Positions 8,348 through 20,184 are shown, counted from the first letter of the stretch. The stretch is DNA of 64,000 nt from JACDAN01 sp963721345 (GCA_963721345.1 CAVRIT010000001.1:1674001-1738000); one strand, 5' to 3'. Made by a program: numbers and translations. The notes: generated from the sequence alone by a model not told the origin.

Positions 8348-9308
8348 ATGGCGAGGCGGGCGCTTGTCACCGGCATCGGCGGGCAAGACGGCTCGTACCT
8401 GGCTGAGCTCCTGCTCGGACACGGCTACGAGGTGTTCGGCACCGTGCTCGGTTCTCCTGACGGCGTCCAGCCCGGGATCGAGGCGTTCGAGCTCGATCTT
8501 GCGGACACCGGCGCTGTGGACGCCGCGATCCGCCGGATCCAGCCGGACGAGATCTACCACCTTGCTTCCACGTCCTTCGTCCCGGCCTCGTGGGAAGACC
8601 CCGTCGGCACGTCCGGCTTCGCCGCTGCATCGGTCGCGGCGCTGCTCGACGGCCTTCGCCGGGAGCAACCGTCTGGGCGGTTCCTCAATGCTGCGTCGGC
8701 CGAGATCTTCGGGGCTCCCGAGCAGGTGCCTCAGACCCAGGAGACACCGGTTGCGCCGATCACGCCGTACGGGGCAGGCAAGGCGTTTGCGCACTTCCTC
8801 ACGGGCGCCTTCCGCCGTCGCAACCTCCACAGCGTCCTCGGCGATCCTCTACAACCACGAATCGCCACGCCGGCCAGACCATTTCGTGACGCGAAAAGTG
8901 AGTCGCGGCGCGGCTGCGATCAGCCTGGGGCTCGAACGCGAGCTCCTGCTCGGCGACCTGACCGGGACGCGTGACTGGGGCTTCGCAGGCGACTATGTCG
9001 AGGCGATGTGGCTGATGCTCCAGGCCGACGAGCCCGGCGACGAGATCGTCGCCACCGGCGAGGCGCACACGGTCGAAGAGCTCGTCGCGGCCGCATTCGG
9101 ACACGTCGGGCTGGATTGGCGAGAGCACGTTCGCCACGACGAGTCCCTTGGGCGGGGAGCGGCCGACTCCAGGGTGCTGGTCGGAGACCCCTCGCACGCG
9201 CGTGAGCGCCTCGGTTGGGAGCCGAACGTTCGCTTCGACGAGCTTGTTCGCATGCTCGTCGACGCCGACATCGAGCGCCTTCGCGATCAGGCAGCCGCGC
9301 CCGCGTGA
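8348..9308 (+). CDS. GDP-mannose 4,6-dehydratase-like SDR (one frameshift)
   Basis: Extended SDR of the Gmd group, expected to act on a GDP-hexose. The first frame gives ALVTGIGGQDGSYLAELLL (cofactor loop), AASAEIFGAPEQVP in place of the usual S/T-S-E triad, and YGAGK for the catalytic Tyr/Lys. Near 8842 the frame shifts by one base; the second frame continues with ILYNHESPRRPDHFVTRK, RDWGFAGDYVEAMWLMLQ and the usual C-terminus. ATG at 8348 has a -10 box upstream. The stop overlaps the next gene as GTGA. It is a diverged paralogue of the gene at 12461 and might be a partner dehydratase or reductase. Confidence 0.8.
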
Positions 9309-10838
9309 GTCGAGTCGCCCGCTGGGCTGCGGTGCTCGCCGTCGGAGCCGCAGCTGTCGCTATCGCCGTGCCTTCGGACGGCGCGGTCACCGTTCTGGGC
9401 GGCTCGCCCGCAGGCACCTACAAGGGCGTGATCGAAGGCTTTTATGGGCCGCCCTGGTCCGCATGCCGACCGGCGATCGATGTTCCGGTGGCTCAGCCGG
9501 CACGGGCTGAACACCTTCGTCTACGCCCCGAAGGACGATCCCTACCAGCGCGAGCGCTGGCGGAGCCTGTACCCGGACCACGGTGTGTTCCTCAGCTACA
9601 TGACCGGCGCTCGTCAGTCGCGGTTGCGGTTCGTGTACTCGATCTCCCCTGGGCTGGACATGTGTTACTCCGCGGCATCGGACCGTGAGGCCCTGCTCCG
9701 CAAGCTCGACCAGCTTCGGTCGTCGGGCATCACTGCGTTCATGCTCGCCTTCGACGACATCCCGCGGTCGTTCCACTGCCAGGAGGACAAGGGCAGGTAC
9801 GGCGAGGGCGACGCGGCGCTGGGGCGGGCCCACGCCGAGGTCGCGACGGCGGTCTTCCGGTGGAACCCGCGTGGGAAGCTGATCGTCGTTCCCTCCGACT
9901 ACGCGGAGGTCGAACGGACGCCCTATCTCGCCGGGCTCACGGCTTCTCTGGCGAAGGGAATCGACATCGCCTGGACGGGCCCCTACGTCGTCCCGTCCCG
10001 CATCTCGGTCGCCCACGCCGACGCGATCGCCGGTGTCTACGGCCGGCTCCCCGTGCTTTGGGACAACTACCCGGTGAACGACTTCGCGCGGGACGACCTT
10101 CATCTCGGCCCTGTGGCGGGACGGGCGCCGGGACTGCCGGGGCGCCTCGCCGGCTTCCTCTCCAACCCGATGAACGAAGCCTGGGCATCGAGGATCCCGC
10201 TGTTCACGGTCGCCGCGTACCTCCGGAACCCGACGGCCTATCGGCCGGACACAGCGTGGCGGGCCGCCGTGCGTGAGCTCGGAGGGCGCCGCGGGGCGCA
10301 AACGCTCATGCGGCTGGCCGACAACTCTCAGTCCTCGTCCACGCTGGACGACCCGCGGGCGGCGTGGAGCCGGGAGTCCACCGTGCTCTGGCCGCGTGTG
10401 CTGCTCGCAGCGCGCTCGCTTCGTGGATCGCGCTGGTCGGCTCATGTCGCCGGCGCCGATCGCCGGCTGCAGGCCGAGTGGCGGACGTTGGTCGACCTGC
10501 CGACCGTGATGCCCCCACTGATTGCAGCGGAGCTGGACCCGTGGACGCGGGCACTCGCCGCGAACGACGATCTGGGTCGGGCCGCACTCGCCTATGTCGC
10601 GGCGACGCGCCCGCGGTTCCGGTCCCTTCGGGTTCGCCGGAGCGGTGGGCACTGGAAGGTCTCCGGCCGGGTGCTCGTGCCGGCACGCGCCGAGCTGGAC
10701 CGCCTGTCGCGAGACGTCGACGTCACAGCCGCGCGCCGTACGCCGCATGCCGAAGGAGACGCCACGGCGGCTCGACTCGCTTCCTGCACGGGCTCGCCGT
10801 GGCGAGAAGAGCCTGCACGCCGACCGCGGTTCGCCTGA
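9305..10838 (+). CDS. GH84 family glycosidase (O-GlcNAcase/NagJ-like), exported (one frameshift)
   Basis: Glycoside hydrolase resembling bacterial beta-N-acetylglucosaminidases. GTG at 9305 starts a hydrophobic signal-like N-terminus (ARWAAVLAVGAAAVAIAV). Then come GVIEGFYGPPWS, FRWLSRHGLNTFVYAPKDDP, YSISPGLDM, and FMLAFDDIP with the tandem Asp pair used for substrate-assisted catalysis, followed by LPVLWDNYPVND. One extra base near 9460 separates the first 50 residues from the rest. It follows the Gmd-like gene with GTGA coupling. A secreted glycosidase in a glycan locus suggests trimming or remodelling. The family is clear; the natural substrate is not. Confidence 0.85.
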
Positions 10839-11396
10839 CGCTGGACGGCCGCGCCGTGCAGGTCGGCCCGGCCGGTCGGTTCGTTGCTCGGACGCGCGTC
10901 CGGCCCGAACGGCTCGTCGCCGGTGACCGCCGCGGCCTCGGAACGTCGTACGAGCTCCTCGGACGAGACCGATCGATCCCAGCCGCGCAGCCGGCCGAGC
11001 GTCGAGCGCGACGCCAGGTGCTCGCGCGGCTTGCCGCAGTGGCCCAGGCCGTGCGCCGCGAGGAGCATCGACGCCCTGCGGCGATACGACGTGCGCCCGC
11101 GGAGCATTCGAAGCGTGGCGCGGGCTGCTCGCAGTCTCACGGTTCTCCTACGTCCGTTTCCCGCTCGGCGCTTTCGAGGCGGGAGCCCTGCGGTGCGGAG
11201 GCCCGGTCGTCGCTCTGGTGTCGTGGAAGCTCGCCGGGCAGGTCCCGCCGGGTGTCACGATCGGGACGAACGGACAGGGCACACTCGGCCGGCCGACCAT
11301 GGTCCTCCTGGACAACCGCGGATCGGCTCGCGCCCAGACTGGCGAATCGTCTACGCGCTGCCCTTCTTGCCCTACCCCAACGCGCTCAACGAGTAG
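10839..11396 (+). other. Disrupted coding stretch, probable C-terminal continuation of the GH84 gene
   Basis: No single frame stays open, but protein-like pieces follow each other. VRLTLDGRAVQVGPAGRFV and RPERLVAGD (about 10833-10924) look like a small beta domain. A later frame gives FSYVRFPLGAFEAGALRCGG and VTIGTNGQGTLGRPTMVLLD (about 11140-11320). The last piece ends in LPFLPYPNALNE at 11396. I infer either the C-terminus of the GH84 protein after more frameshifts, or a separate broken gene. I do not recognise the second half. It overlaps the 3' end of the convergent glycosyltransferase by 25 bases. Confidence 0.4.
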
Positions 11397-12446
11397 ACCT
11401 CGTCGTGACGGCGCGCCGTCTCGTCCCACGTGAACTTGGCCGCCCGCTCGAGGCCTCGCTCGATCAGCTGCTCCGGCCGCTCCAGCACCGCCACGATCGC
11501 CTCGGCGATCTCGTCGACGGACGTCGGCTCGAAGTAGAGCGCGGCGTCGCCGCAGACCTCCGGCAGCGAGCCGGCGCGCGAGACCGCGACGGGCGTGCCG
11601 GACGCCATCGCCTCCAGCGGCGGCTGCCCGAAGCCCTCGTAGAGGCTCGGGAAGACGAGCGCCGACGCCGTCGCGGTAGAGGCGGGCGAGCTCCTCCCGC
11701 GGAACGCGCCCCCGCACCTCCACGCCCTCCGGCACCGGACCGAGCCGCTCGAGCCCGGTGCCGGTGAGCACGAGCCGCAGCTCCGGCCGAGCCTGCCGCA
11801 CGCGGCGAGAACGCCTCGAACAACCGTGCGTGGTTCTTGTGCGGCCACGGGTTCGCGGGGTAGAGCAGGAACGGCTGCCGCTCGCCCGAGCCGTCCGGGC
11901 GGAAGAGCTCGTGGTCGAGCCCGAGGTGGATCACCTCGACCCGCTCCGGCCGCGATGCCCATCCGCTCGACGAGCGTCTCCTTCACGTGCTCGGAGATCG
12001 CGATCACCTTCCGCGCCCGGCGCAGCGACCACCCGTAGACGACGCGGCGATACGCGAGCTCCGCGCGGGAGAAGAACTCGGGGAAGAAGACGTGCTGGAT
12101 GTCGAGCAGGCTGACCACGGCCGGCGGTTGCTCGACGCGCGGGAGCATCACCGTCAGCGGGAAGTGGATCACGTCGAGCTCGCCGAGCTGCATCTCGCGC
12201 CGGAGCTGCCGCGGCGCGACGGCCGCCACGCGCCATCGCGGCGAGCGCGGCCCGGGGATCGACCGGCTCGCGCGGTACGAGCGCACCGTCTTGCCCGGCA
12301 GGTCGTCGCCGACGAGCGCTCGACTTGAAGACGCGGTAGTCGTGCTCGCCGACCCGTCCGAGGGCCCGGACGAGCTCCCGCGCGTAGGTCTCCGAGCCCC
12401 CGACGACGCCGGGAACGAGCGTGAGAAGGCTGATTCCGACCGTCAT
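11372..12446 (-). pseudogene. GT4 glycosyltransferase, multiply frameshifted
   Basis: GT-B fold retaining transferase. Pieces read in order from ATG 12446: GISLLTLVPGVVGGSETYA (glycine-rich N-terminal loop), LDVIHFPLTVMLPRV, VISLL-type DIQHVFFPEFFSRAE, KVIAISEHVKETLVERMG, HLGLDHELFRPD, LLYPANPWPHKNHARL and LVFPSLYEGFGQPPLEAMAS with the EGFG donor-site motif, then TPVAVSRAGSLPEVCGDAA. At least four frame changes separate these. All motifs needed for activity are present, so I suspect sequence error. The start codon is only 14 bases from that of the divergent gmd gene. Confidence 0.75.
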
Positions 12447-12447
12447 A

Positions 12448-12453
12448 TAGGGT
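12448..12453 (+). promoter_or_regulatory. Candidate -10 box, leaderless start of gmd
   Basis: TAGGGT followed by seven bases and GTG 12461. The same TAGGGTGG octamer precedes the starts at 57787 and 60363. Confidence 0.5.
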
Positions 12454-12460
12454 GGCGCCG

Positions 12461-13451
<991 letters not shown>

Positions 13452-13456
13452 CTCCG

Positions 13457-14480
13457 GTGTGGCCCGAGGACGGCCTGGAGCGCGTCGGCGCGTGTCCCGT
13501 TTGCGGCTCGGCGGACCGGAGCGTCCTCCACGAAGGGCTCAGGGATCGCCTCTTCGACGCACCAGGTTCCTGGGACCTGCAGCACTGCGGGGCCTGCGGC
13601 TCGGCGTTCCTCGACCCACGGCCCACCGAGGAGGCGATCGGGCTGGCCTACGAGCGGTACTTCGGCCCCGAGCGGCCGATCGAGGCAGCGGCGCCCAGCG
13701 CACGGCGAGCCGCGATCCTGAACGGCTACCTGAACGCGGCGCTTGGCTACGACCTCCGGCCCGCGTCCCCGCTCGGCCGGGTCGTCCCGCTCTTCCCGAA
13801 GCGCCGCTGGCGGGCCGAGTGGTCGGTGCGCCACCTGCGGAAGCCGGCCGGCGCGCCGCGCCTGCTCGACGTCGGCTGCGGCACGGGCGAGTTCCTCCTC
13901 CGCATGCGGGACGCGGGTTGGGAAGTCGAGCGGCATCGAGCCGGATCCAGCTTCGGCGGAGGTCGCCCGAGAGAAGGGGCTCGACGTCCAGCGCGCCGCG
14001 ATCGACGAGGCCGAGCTCGACGAGCGCTCGTTCGACGCGCTGACCCTCAACCACGTGATGGAGCACTTCCACGACCCCGGCGCGGCGGTCCGGCGCTGCC
14101 TCGCGCTGCTCCGCCCCGGCGGCGTGCTGTGGATCGCGACACCGAACATCGACTCGCTCGGACACGAGCGGTTCGGCGCCGACTGGTTCGGGCTCGACCC
14201 GCCGCGCCACCTCGTCCTGTTCACGCCCCGCGCGCTCGAGCGGCTCCTGCGTGAAGTGGGGTTCGGGGACGTCCGCCGCATCCGCGCGTACCGCGCCGAG
14301 CTGACCTACCCGGCGAGCGAGGCGCTGCGGCGCGGCGGGGATCCGATCTCGGCGCGCGGGGCGAGCACGCCTTCGCGCCTCGCCGACCTCCGCACCTTCC
14401 TCCAGCCGGCGCGCGCCGAGGAGCTGACGATGCTGGCTACGGCACCCGCGGACGGCGGAGGATCGCGAACGCCCGCTTGA
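13457..14480 (+). CDS. Class I SAM methyltransferase with N-terminal zinc-ribbon (one frameshift)
   Basis: The N-terminus has two Cys pairs (CPVCGSAD, then CGACGSAFLDPRPT), a zinc-ribbon typical of sugar methyltransferases that act on nucleotide sugars. The SAM fold follows: LLDVGCGTGEFLLRMRDAGW, then after one extra base near 13933 GIEPDPASAEVA, LTLNHVMEHFHDPGAAV and LRPGGVLWIATPN. GTG at 13457 starts five bases after the gmd stop, so the two are probably co-transcribed. The C-terminus overlaps the convergent glycosyltransferase by 44 bases. It is likely a deoxysugar or glycan methyltransferase; the position methylated is unknown. Confidence 0.82.
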
Positions 14481-15766
14481 CCGCCGTTCGGAAGCCGCGC
14501 TTGATCACCGCGGCGACGACGGAGAGCCAGACGTAACGCGCGACCTTGACCGTCGCGGGGGCGGGCCGTGAGGGCGCTTCGTCCGCGACGAGCCGGAGCA
14601 GCGGCTTCACCGCCTCGGGCCAGGCGTACTGCGGGCGAACCTCCTCGATCGCGCGACGCGCCGCCTGGCTGTCGGCGAGCAACTCTTCGATCGCCGCCAC
14701 CCATCCGTCGACGTCGCCCGGCGCGACCACCCGTCCCAGGCCGCGCGACTCGACGAGCTCGCCGAGCACGTCGCCGCCGGTCGTGACGATCGGCAGTCCC
14801 GCCCAGAGGTAGTCGAGCACCCGCGTCCGGAATGCGAACCGCGTCTCGACGTTGTCCTCGTGCGCCGTCACCCCGAGGTCGGCCTCGAGCAGGTAGTTCG
14901 CGCGCTCCTCGTACGGCACCCAGCCGTAGTTGAAGAAGACCGACCGGTCGAGAACCCCGAGCTCCCGCGCCAGCGCCACGGCCTCGTCGGCCATCGTCAT
15001 CTCCTCGGTCTCGGGGTTCGGGTGCTGGATGCCGAGGAAGTAGAGCTTCACGTCGTCGCGGCGCTCCGCCAGGCGCGCGACGGCACGGATCGGCGTCATC
15101 GGATCGAACCAGTTCCAGATGCCGCCGCCCCAGATGAGGACGCGGTCGTCGCTCGCCGATGCCGGGCACGACGCCCTTCAGCGCGGGCTCCGACTTCGGC
15201 CGGAGGCTCCGCGGGGAGCCCGAACGGCACGACGTCGATCAGGCGCCGGAGCGACGGATCGCGCGCGTACTCGTCCTGGTCGAGCCGGCCGAGGACGCCG
15301 AGCATCCCGAGCCAGAGATCCCTCTGTCGCTCGCTTGCGCAGAGGAACGCCGTCGCCGGTGGCGAGCGCGACCTCCTGGGCGAGGCTGTTCGCCCGGAGC
15401 AGCGCGTCCTGGTAGCGCCGCGACGTCGCCTGCCGCGCGAAGAGGCCGAGGTTCTCGACGAGGAACGGGTCGTAGAGGTCGTAGATCACGCGCACCGGCT
15501 CCTTCGCCAGCGCGCGCATCGTCCAGGGGAGGAGGTTCTGCGCCACGAGCACGTCGAACTCGCCGCGCGTAGCCGCGGAAGGCGCGGCCGCCGTAGTCCT
15601 GGGCCTGCACGACCTCGAAGCCCTCGGGCTCGATCTCGACCGGTCCGGGGGCCATCAGCGTCACGTCGTGTTCCCGCGCCAGCTCCCGCGCGAAGTTCCA
15701 GTACCGGATCGCGGGGCCCGCCATCCGCGCGCCGATCCGGTCGTTCGAGACGACGAGGACCTTCAC
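14437..15766 (-). pseudogene. GT4 glycosyltransferase, several +1 frameshifts
   Basis: GT-B transferase read in pieces from GTG 15766: VKVLVVSNDRIGARMAGPAI, DVTLMAPGPVEIEPEGFEVV, RVIYDLYDPFLVENLGLFA, LIDVVPFGLPAEPP, VKLYFLGIQHPNPETEEM, SVFFNYGWVPYEERANYLLE and FRTRVLDYLWAGLPIVTTGG near the donor site. The frame changes near 15550, 15310, 15199 and 15149 are all +1. The start overlaps the flippase stop as GTGA, so the two genes form a unit. The last 40 residues are basic and hydrophobic, perhaps a membrane anchor. Donor and acceptor unknown. Confidence 0.78.
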
Positions 15767-17190
15767 GAGCGGCGGAGCAGCTGAGCCAGCTCGAGCTCGC
15801 GGTCGACCCGCAGCGCGAGGAGCAGGACTGCGTAGAGGAGCCCGCCCACCGCCAGGCTGACCACGAACGGCATCGGCACGAAGGTGAGGACGAGGAGCAC
15901 CGCGGCGCCGGCGCCGACCGCCCGCAGCAGGACGCGGGCGCCCGGGACGAACTGCGTGTACCGCCACACGAGATAGACGGCGCCGGTGACGATCACGACC
16001 TGCGTGCCGGTCGCGATCGCGGCGGCGGCGGTGTAGCCGTAGCCCGGGATCAGCGCGAGGTTGAGGCCGAGGTTGACGACGAGCGCGACGAGCGTCAGGA
16101 GCAGCACGCGCTGCTGCCGGTCGAGCGCGATCAGCGCGTAGATGAAGAGGCTCGAGAGGAACGAGAACGCGGCGCCGACCATCAGGATCCGCAACGGGAG
16201 TCGCGGAGTCGGCGAAGTCCTCGCCCGCCACGACTCGAACGAGGTCGGGCGCCAGCGGCACGGCCACCGCGACCAGGCCCGCCGCCGCGATCACGAGCAC
16301 GTCGAACGACCGCTGCAGCAGCGAGACGAACTCCGCCGGCCCCGCGACGCTGACGGCGGCGGCGGAGAGCAGCGGGAAGACCGGCGCGAGGAAGAAGGCC
16401 GGGAACGGGACGGTCATCTCGAAGAAGCGGTAGGCGACGCCGTAGATGCCGACTTCCTCGGAGTCCTTGAGCAGCGAGAGGATGAGTGCATCGGCACGGA
16501 AGTAGATCGTGCCGACGACGACCGCGAGCCCGAGCGGCAGCGCCACCCGGAGCAGCCGCTTCCAGACGGCGAGGTCGAACGACAGCCGGAAGCGCATCAA
16601 CCTGCGTGAGAAGAGGTAGACGAGGCCCGCGTAGGCGGCCGACCCCACCACCGTCGCGAGCACGAGCGCAGTAGAAGCTCCGGTCCGTGAGCACGAGCGC
16701 GATCAGCAGCGCCGCCCGAGCGCCTGCGACAGGATCTCGGCCGCCGCGACGCGGTCCATCCGCAGCCGCACCTGGAAGATCGGCGTCAGCGTGTTCAGGA
16801 CGAGATCGAAGAGGATCGTCGGCAGCGCGATCAGGATCCCGTTCCGCGCCTGCTCGTCGTCCTCGCCGCCGTAGAGCACGAAGGCGAGCGAGCGCCGGCG
16901 AGGACGCGACACCGGCACGGCCAGCGTGAGCCGCAGCGCCACGCGTCTTCCCGACGAGCTCTTCGGACGCTCCACCCGCGGCAGCTCGCGCGCCAGCAGC
17001 GTGGGAATGCCCCAGTCGAAGACGAGGGCGAAGAGCGAGATGTAGACCGAGACGACGATGTAGTCGCCGTAGTTCGAGACGCCGAGGTAGCGGGTGAGTA
17101 GCGTCGTGACGACGCGCCGAGGCCGAGGACGCCGAAGCGCGCAACGGTCTGCGCGACGGTGTTCCAGGCGACCTGGCGCGCGACGGTCAT
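15763..17190 (-). pseudogene. Wzx-type polysaccharide flippase, multiply frameshifted
   Basis: Polytopic membrane protein of the MVF/oligosaccharide flippase fold that would turn lipid-linked glycan units to the outer face. ATG 17190 gives TVARQVAWNTVAQTVARFGV. Later pieces include AFVLYGGEDDEQARNGILIA, LVYLFSRRLMRFRLSFDLAV, KRLLRVALPLGLAVVVGTIY, YGVAYRFFEMTVPFPAFFLA, AAAGLVAVAVPLAPDLVRVV and FSFLSSLFIYALIALDRQQR. The repeated long hydrophobic runs suggest about twelve membrane spans. At least four frame changes occur (for example near 16193 and 16720). GTGA overlap couples it to the downstream GT4 gene. Confidence 0.78.
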
Positions 17191-17200
17191 GCCGAGCGCC

Positions 17201-17816
17201 TCAGCGCGACGCGTCGATCACGACGATGAAACCGTTGCCGACCTTGTCGTCCGGATCGAGGCAGTCCACGACCGTGAGGCCGAAGCGCTCGCACATGTCG
17301 AGGAAGCAATCGCGCGTCCACACCGACCAGTGGTCATGCGGCGGTGCGGACGGCGCGAGGCCGCCCCGCGCCGCCGCAGCTCGAACTCGTCGATCGGCGT
17401 CAGCTCGCGGTCGTGGTCGAAGGTGCGATCGCGATGCGGGACGACGACGACGACGTAGCGGCGCGCGACTCGCACCCACTCCTTCGAGGGCGCCGATCGG
17501 ATCGGGGAAATGCTCGATGACATGCGAGGCGAGGACGAAGTCGACCGAATCGTCCTCGAACGGGAGGTCGTCGCCGGGCGCGACGACGTCGACGGGACGC
17601 TTCTTCCCGCACGCGTCCCACTCCTCCTGCTTGAAGATCGTGTCCATCGACCGAACCGGTCGACGTTGACGGCGTCGACGCCGTAGTCGTTGTGAGCGGA
17701 GCGCGCCGATCTCGATGCCGCTCAAGCCGTCGCAGGTAGCCGGTGGACGAACTCGGACTCGCGGTTGACGAGCGGCCAGACGCGGCGCCGGACCCACGGT
17801 GGGCGCTCCGCATCAC
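17201..17816 (-). pseudogene. Class I SAM methyltransferase, frameshifted
   Basis: Small methyltransferase of the type-11 group. Readable parts are VWPLVNRESEFVH near the N-terminus, SMDTIFKQEEWDACGKKRPV, LPFEDDSVDFVLASHVIEHF (the post-I and motif II region), YVVVVVPHRDRTFDHDR, HDHWSVWTRDCFLDMCERFG and VGNGFIVVIDASR at the end. These lie in all three frames. The N-terminal start is uncertain; ATG 17813 or GTG 17816 are candidates. It sits between the flippase and a GT2 gene on the same strand. Probably acts on a sugar or lipid head in this locus; substrate unknown. Confidence 0.7.
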
Positions 17817-17860
17817 CGGAGACCGCGGGCTGAGCACGCGATCGATGGCGGCTCGGCCGT

Positions 17861-19093
17861 TCAACGCTGATCGGAACCGGCGGCCACGAGGTCTCGATCC
17901 TCTGCGGCCGGGCGGCTGTCGACCTCGCCGGCGGAGGATCCCAGCAAGCAGGTGCTTGCGCAGCCCGAGCACGCTGAGGAAGAACGAGCCGAAGAGCGTC
18001 TGCACTCCGAGGCCGACCAGGGTCATGCCGAAGAGGGCCTCGTGCACGCGGCCGAGCTCTCGGAAGCCGCCCGATGCCCACTCGGCGAAGATCGCGATCA
18101 GGACGCCGCCGCCGATCAGTGTCAGCGCGGCGCCGAGCAGCAGTCCGTGCTCGAGCCGGACCCGGGTCCAGAGCCGCTCGAGCAACGGGTCGTGCTCGTT
18201 CAGGTAGAGCAGCGCGTAGCTCCGGGCGAAGAGGCCGAGCTGCACGATCTGCGCGCCGACGAGCGTCGCCAGCGACCCGGCGATCATCGCGTGGATGTAC
18301 CAGGTGACCCCGAACGCGTCGACCGGCCCGGTTGCGAGCGGAAGCATGATCGCGAGCCCGAGCACGAGCAGCACGAGTCCCGGGATCAGGAAGAGGAACG
18401 TCGAGCTGTGGAGGAGCATGAACCGCAGGTGACGCCAGCCGTCCCGCCAGGTGTTCAGCTTCGACTCGCCGATCCGCGGCTGGTAGTCGATCGGGATCTC
18501 GCCGACGCGCAGCTTGCGCTTCGACGCCTTGAGGATCATCTCGGAGGCGAACTCCATCCCCGTCGCCTGGAGCTCGAGCCTGGGCACGGCGTACGCGGCG
18601 GATCGCGCGCATGCCGCAGTGGGCGTCGGAGACGCGGACGCCGAAGAAGACGTTGAGGATGAACGTGAGGACCGGGTTGCCGATCCAGCGGTGGGCCCAC
18701 GGCATCGCGCCCTCGGTGGATCTTGCCCTTGAAGCGCGAGCCGAGCACGAGTCGTCGCCCGCCTCGAGCTGGTCGACGAACGCCGGCAGGTCGCGGAGCG
18801 GATACGTCCCGTCGGCGTCGGCCATGACGATGTACTCGCCCTGCGCCTCTGCGAGGCCGCGCAGGTAGGCGCTGCCGTAGCCTCGGCGCTCGGCTCGTGG
18901 ACGACGCGCGCACCGGCCTGCTCCGCCAGCTCGACCGAGCGGTCGGTGGAGCCGTTGTCGACGACGATCACCTCGCCGGGCGCCCGGAGCGCTCGATTCC
19001 GGCCCAGCCGTCTCGGACGACGTCGGCGACCCGCGCTTCCTCGTTCAGGCAGGGGATGACGACGGAGACCTCGATCCCGTTCTGCTCGAACAC
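17861..19093 (-). pseudogene. GT2 glycosyltransferase with membrane tail (polyprenyl-P sugar synthase type), frameshifted
   Basis: DPM1/GtrB-like transferase. GTG 19093 begins VFEQNGIEVSVVIPCLNEE. Then come EVIVVDNGSTDRSVELAEQA, the metal site MADADGTYPLRDLPAFV, AMPWAHRWIGNPVLTFILNV, FASEMILKASKRKLRVGEIP and GESKLNTWRDGWRHLRFML. After these are four hydrophobic segments (for example LFLIPGLVLLVLGLAIMLPL and LIGGGVLIAIFAEW). In one frame a natural end is reached at TGA 17863-17861. Several frame changes separate the pieces. It has a strong leaderless -10 box and faces a divergent GT2 gene. It likely charges the lipid carrier. Confidence 0.78.
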
Positions 19094-19100
19094 GGCGTTC

Positions 19101-19106
19101 AAGCTA
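19101..19106 (-). promoter_or_regulatory. Candidate -10 box, leaderless start
   Basis: On the minus strand TAGCTT is followed by seven bases and GTG 19093. It overlaps the left arm of the inverted repeat 19104-19132. Confidence 0.5.
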
Positions 19107-19132
19107 ACAGAGCCCACTGAAGGATCTGTTAG
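19104..19132. repeat. Inverted repeat between divergent genes, possible operator
   Basis: CTAACAG (19104-19110) and CTGTTAG (19126-19132) are perfect 7-base arms around a 15-base spacer, placed between two divergent glycosyltransferase genes and touching one -10 box. The half-site TAACAG/CTGTTA recurs in the cofD palindrome at 50482-50504. Confidence 0.45.
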
Positions 19133-19149
19133 GGGCGCTGGGCGCTCAG

Positions 19150-19155
19150 TACGCT
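19150..19155 (+). promoter_or_regulatory. Candidate -10 box, leaderless start
   Basis: TACGCT ends six bases before GTG 19162. Confidence 0.5.
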
Positions 19156-19161
19156 CCGCGC

Positions 19162-20181
19162 GTGTCGATCTCCGTCGTGATCGTGGCCTACAACTCCGGG
19201 CCCTGCGCTGCTGCGCTGCCTCGACTCGCTCGACGGGACGGCGACGTCGACCAGGTGATCGTCGTCGACAACGGCGACGAGGGGCCCGAGATCGCACGCG
19301 GCCGAGGCGCGAGCGTCGGTCCGAGGTCGTGCGCCCGGGCGAGAACGTCGGCTACGCGGCCGGCTGCAACCTCGGCGCGCGGGACGCGCGCGGCGACGTC
19401 CTGCTCTTCCTCAATCCGGACACGGTCGTCGAGCCCGGGGCGGTCGCCGAGCTCGCCCGAACCGTGCGCCGATCCGGAGGATCGGCGCGGCGATGGGAAG
19501 GCTGCTCCTGCTCTCCGATCCCGACGACGCTCAACTCGCGCGGGGCGGTGATCCACATCGCCGGGCTCGGCTGGTCGGCCGGGCACGGAGAGCCGGCCGA
19601 GCACGGTCACGCGACCGGCACGGAGATCACGTACGCGAACGGCTCGGTGCTGGCGATGCGCCGCGAGCTCTTCGAGCAGCTCGGCGGCTTCACCGAGGAG
19701 CTCTTCCTCTACCACGAGGATCTCGAGCTCGGCTGGCGGGCGCGGATGCGCGGGCCGCGGATCGTGCTCAATCCCGGCGGCCGACGTGCTGCACGACTAC
19801 GAGCACGAGCGGAACCCGGCGAAGTACTACTTCATGGAGCGGAACCGGCTCGTCTTCGTCGCCTCGGCGTACTCGGCGCGGCTGCTCCTCCTACTCGCGC
19901 CGGTGCTCGTGGTCGCCGAGGTCGGGCTGACGCTGGTCTCGATCCGCGAGGGCTGGTTCCGGGCGAAGGCTCCGGCTGGGGCTGGTGCGCGGCGAACGCC
20001 GGCTGGATCGTCGCGTCACCGCCGCACGCTTCAGGTCGGCGCGAACCGTGCCGGACCGGGAGCTGGCCGGGCACCTGACGCCGGTGCTCGACCCGGCGAT
20101 GATCGAGCTCCCGAAGCGCGGTTCGGTTCGTGAACCCGATGCTCGGCCGCCTACTGGGCGCTCGTCCGCCGGCTGCTCTGA
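19162..20181 (+). pseudogene. GT2 glycosyltransferase (rhamnosyltransferase-like), frameshifted
   Basis: Close homologue of the gene at 1090. In order: SISVVIVAYNSG, QVIVVDNGDEGPEI, VRPGENVGYAAGCNLGARDA, DVLLFLNPDTVVEPGAVAEL, GLGWSAGHGEPAEHGHATG, ELGGFTEELFLYHEDLELGW-type acceptor motif, EHERNPAKYYFMERNRLVFV, a hydrophobic stretch and GWGWCAANAGWIV. The proper C-terminus ends YWALVRRLL before TGA 20179-20181. Frame changes occur near 19470, 19785, 19970 and later. GTG 19162 is set by the -10 box. Repaired, it would be about 335 residues. The donor sugar is unknown. Confidence 0.8.
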
Positions 20182-20184
20182 GCC

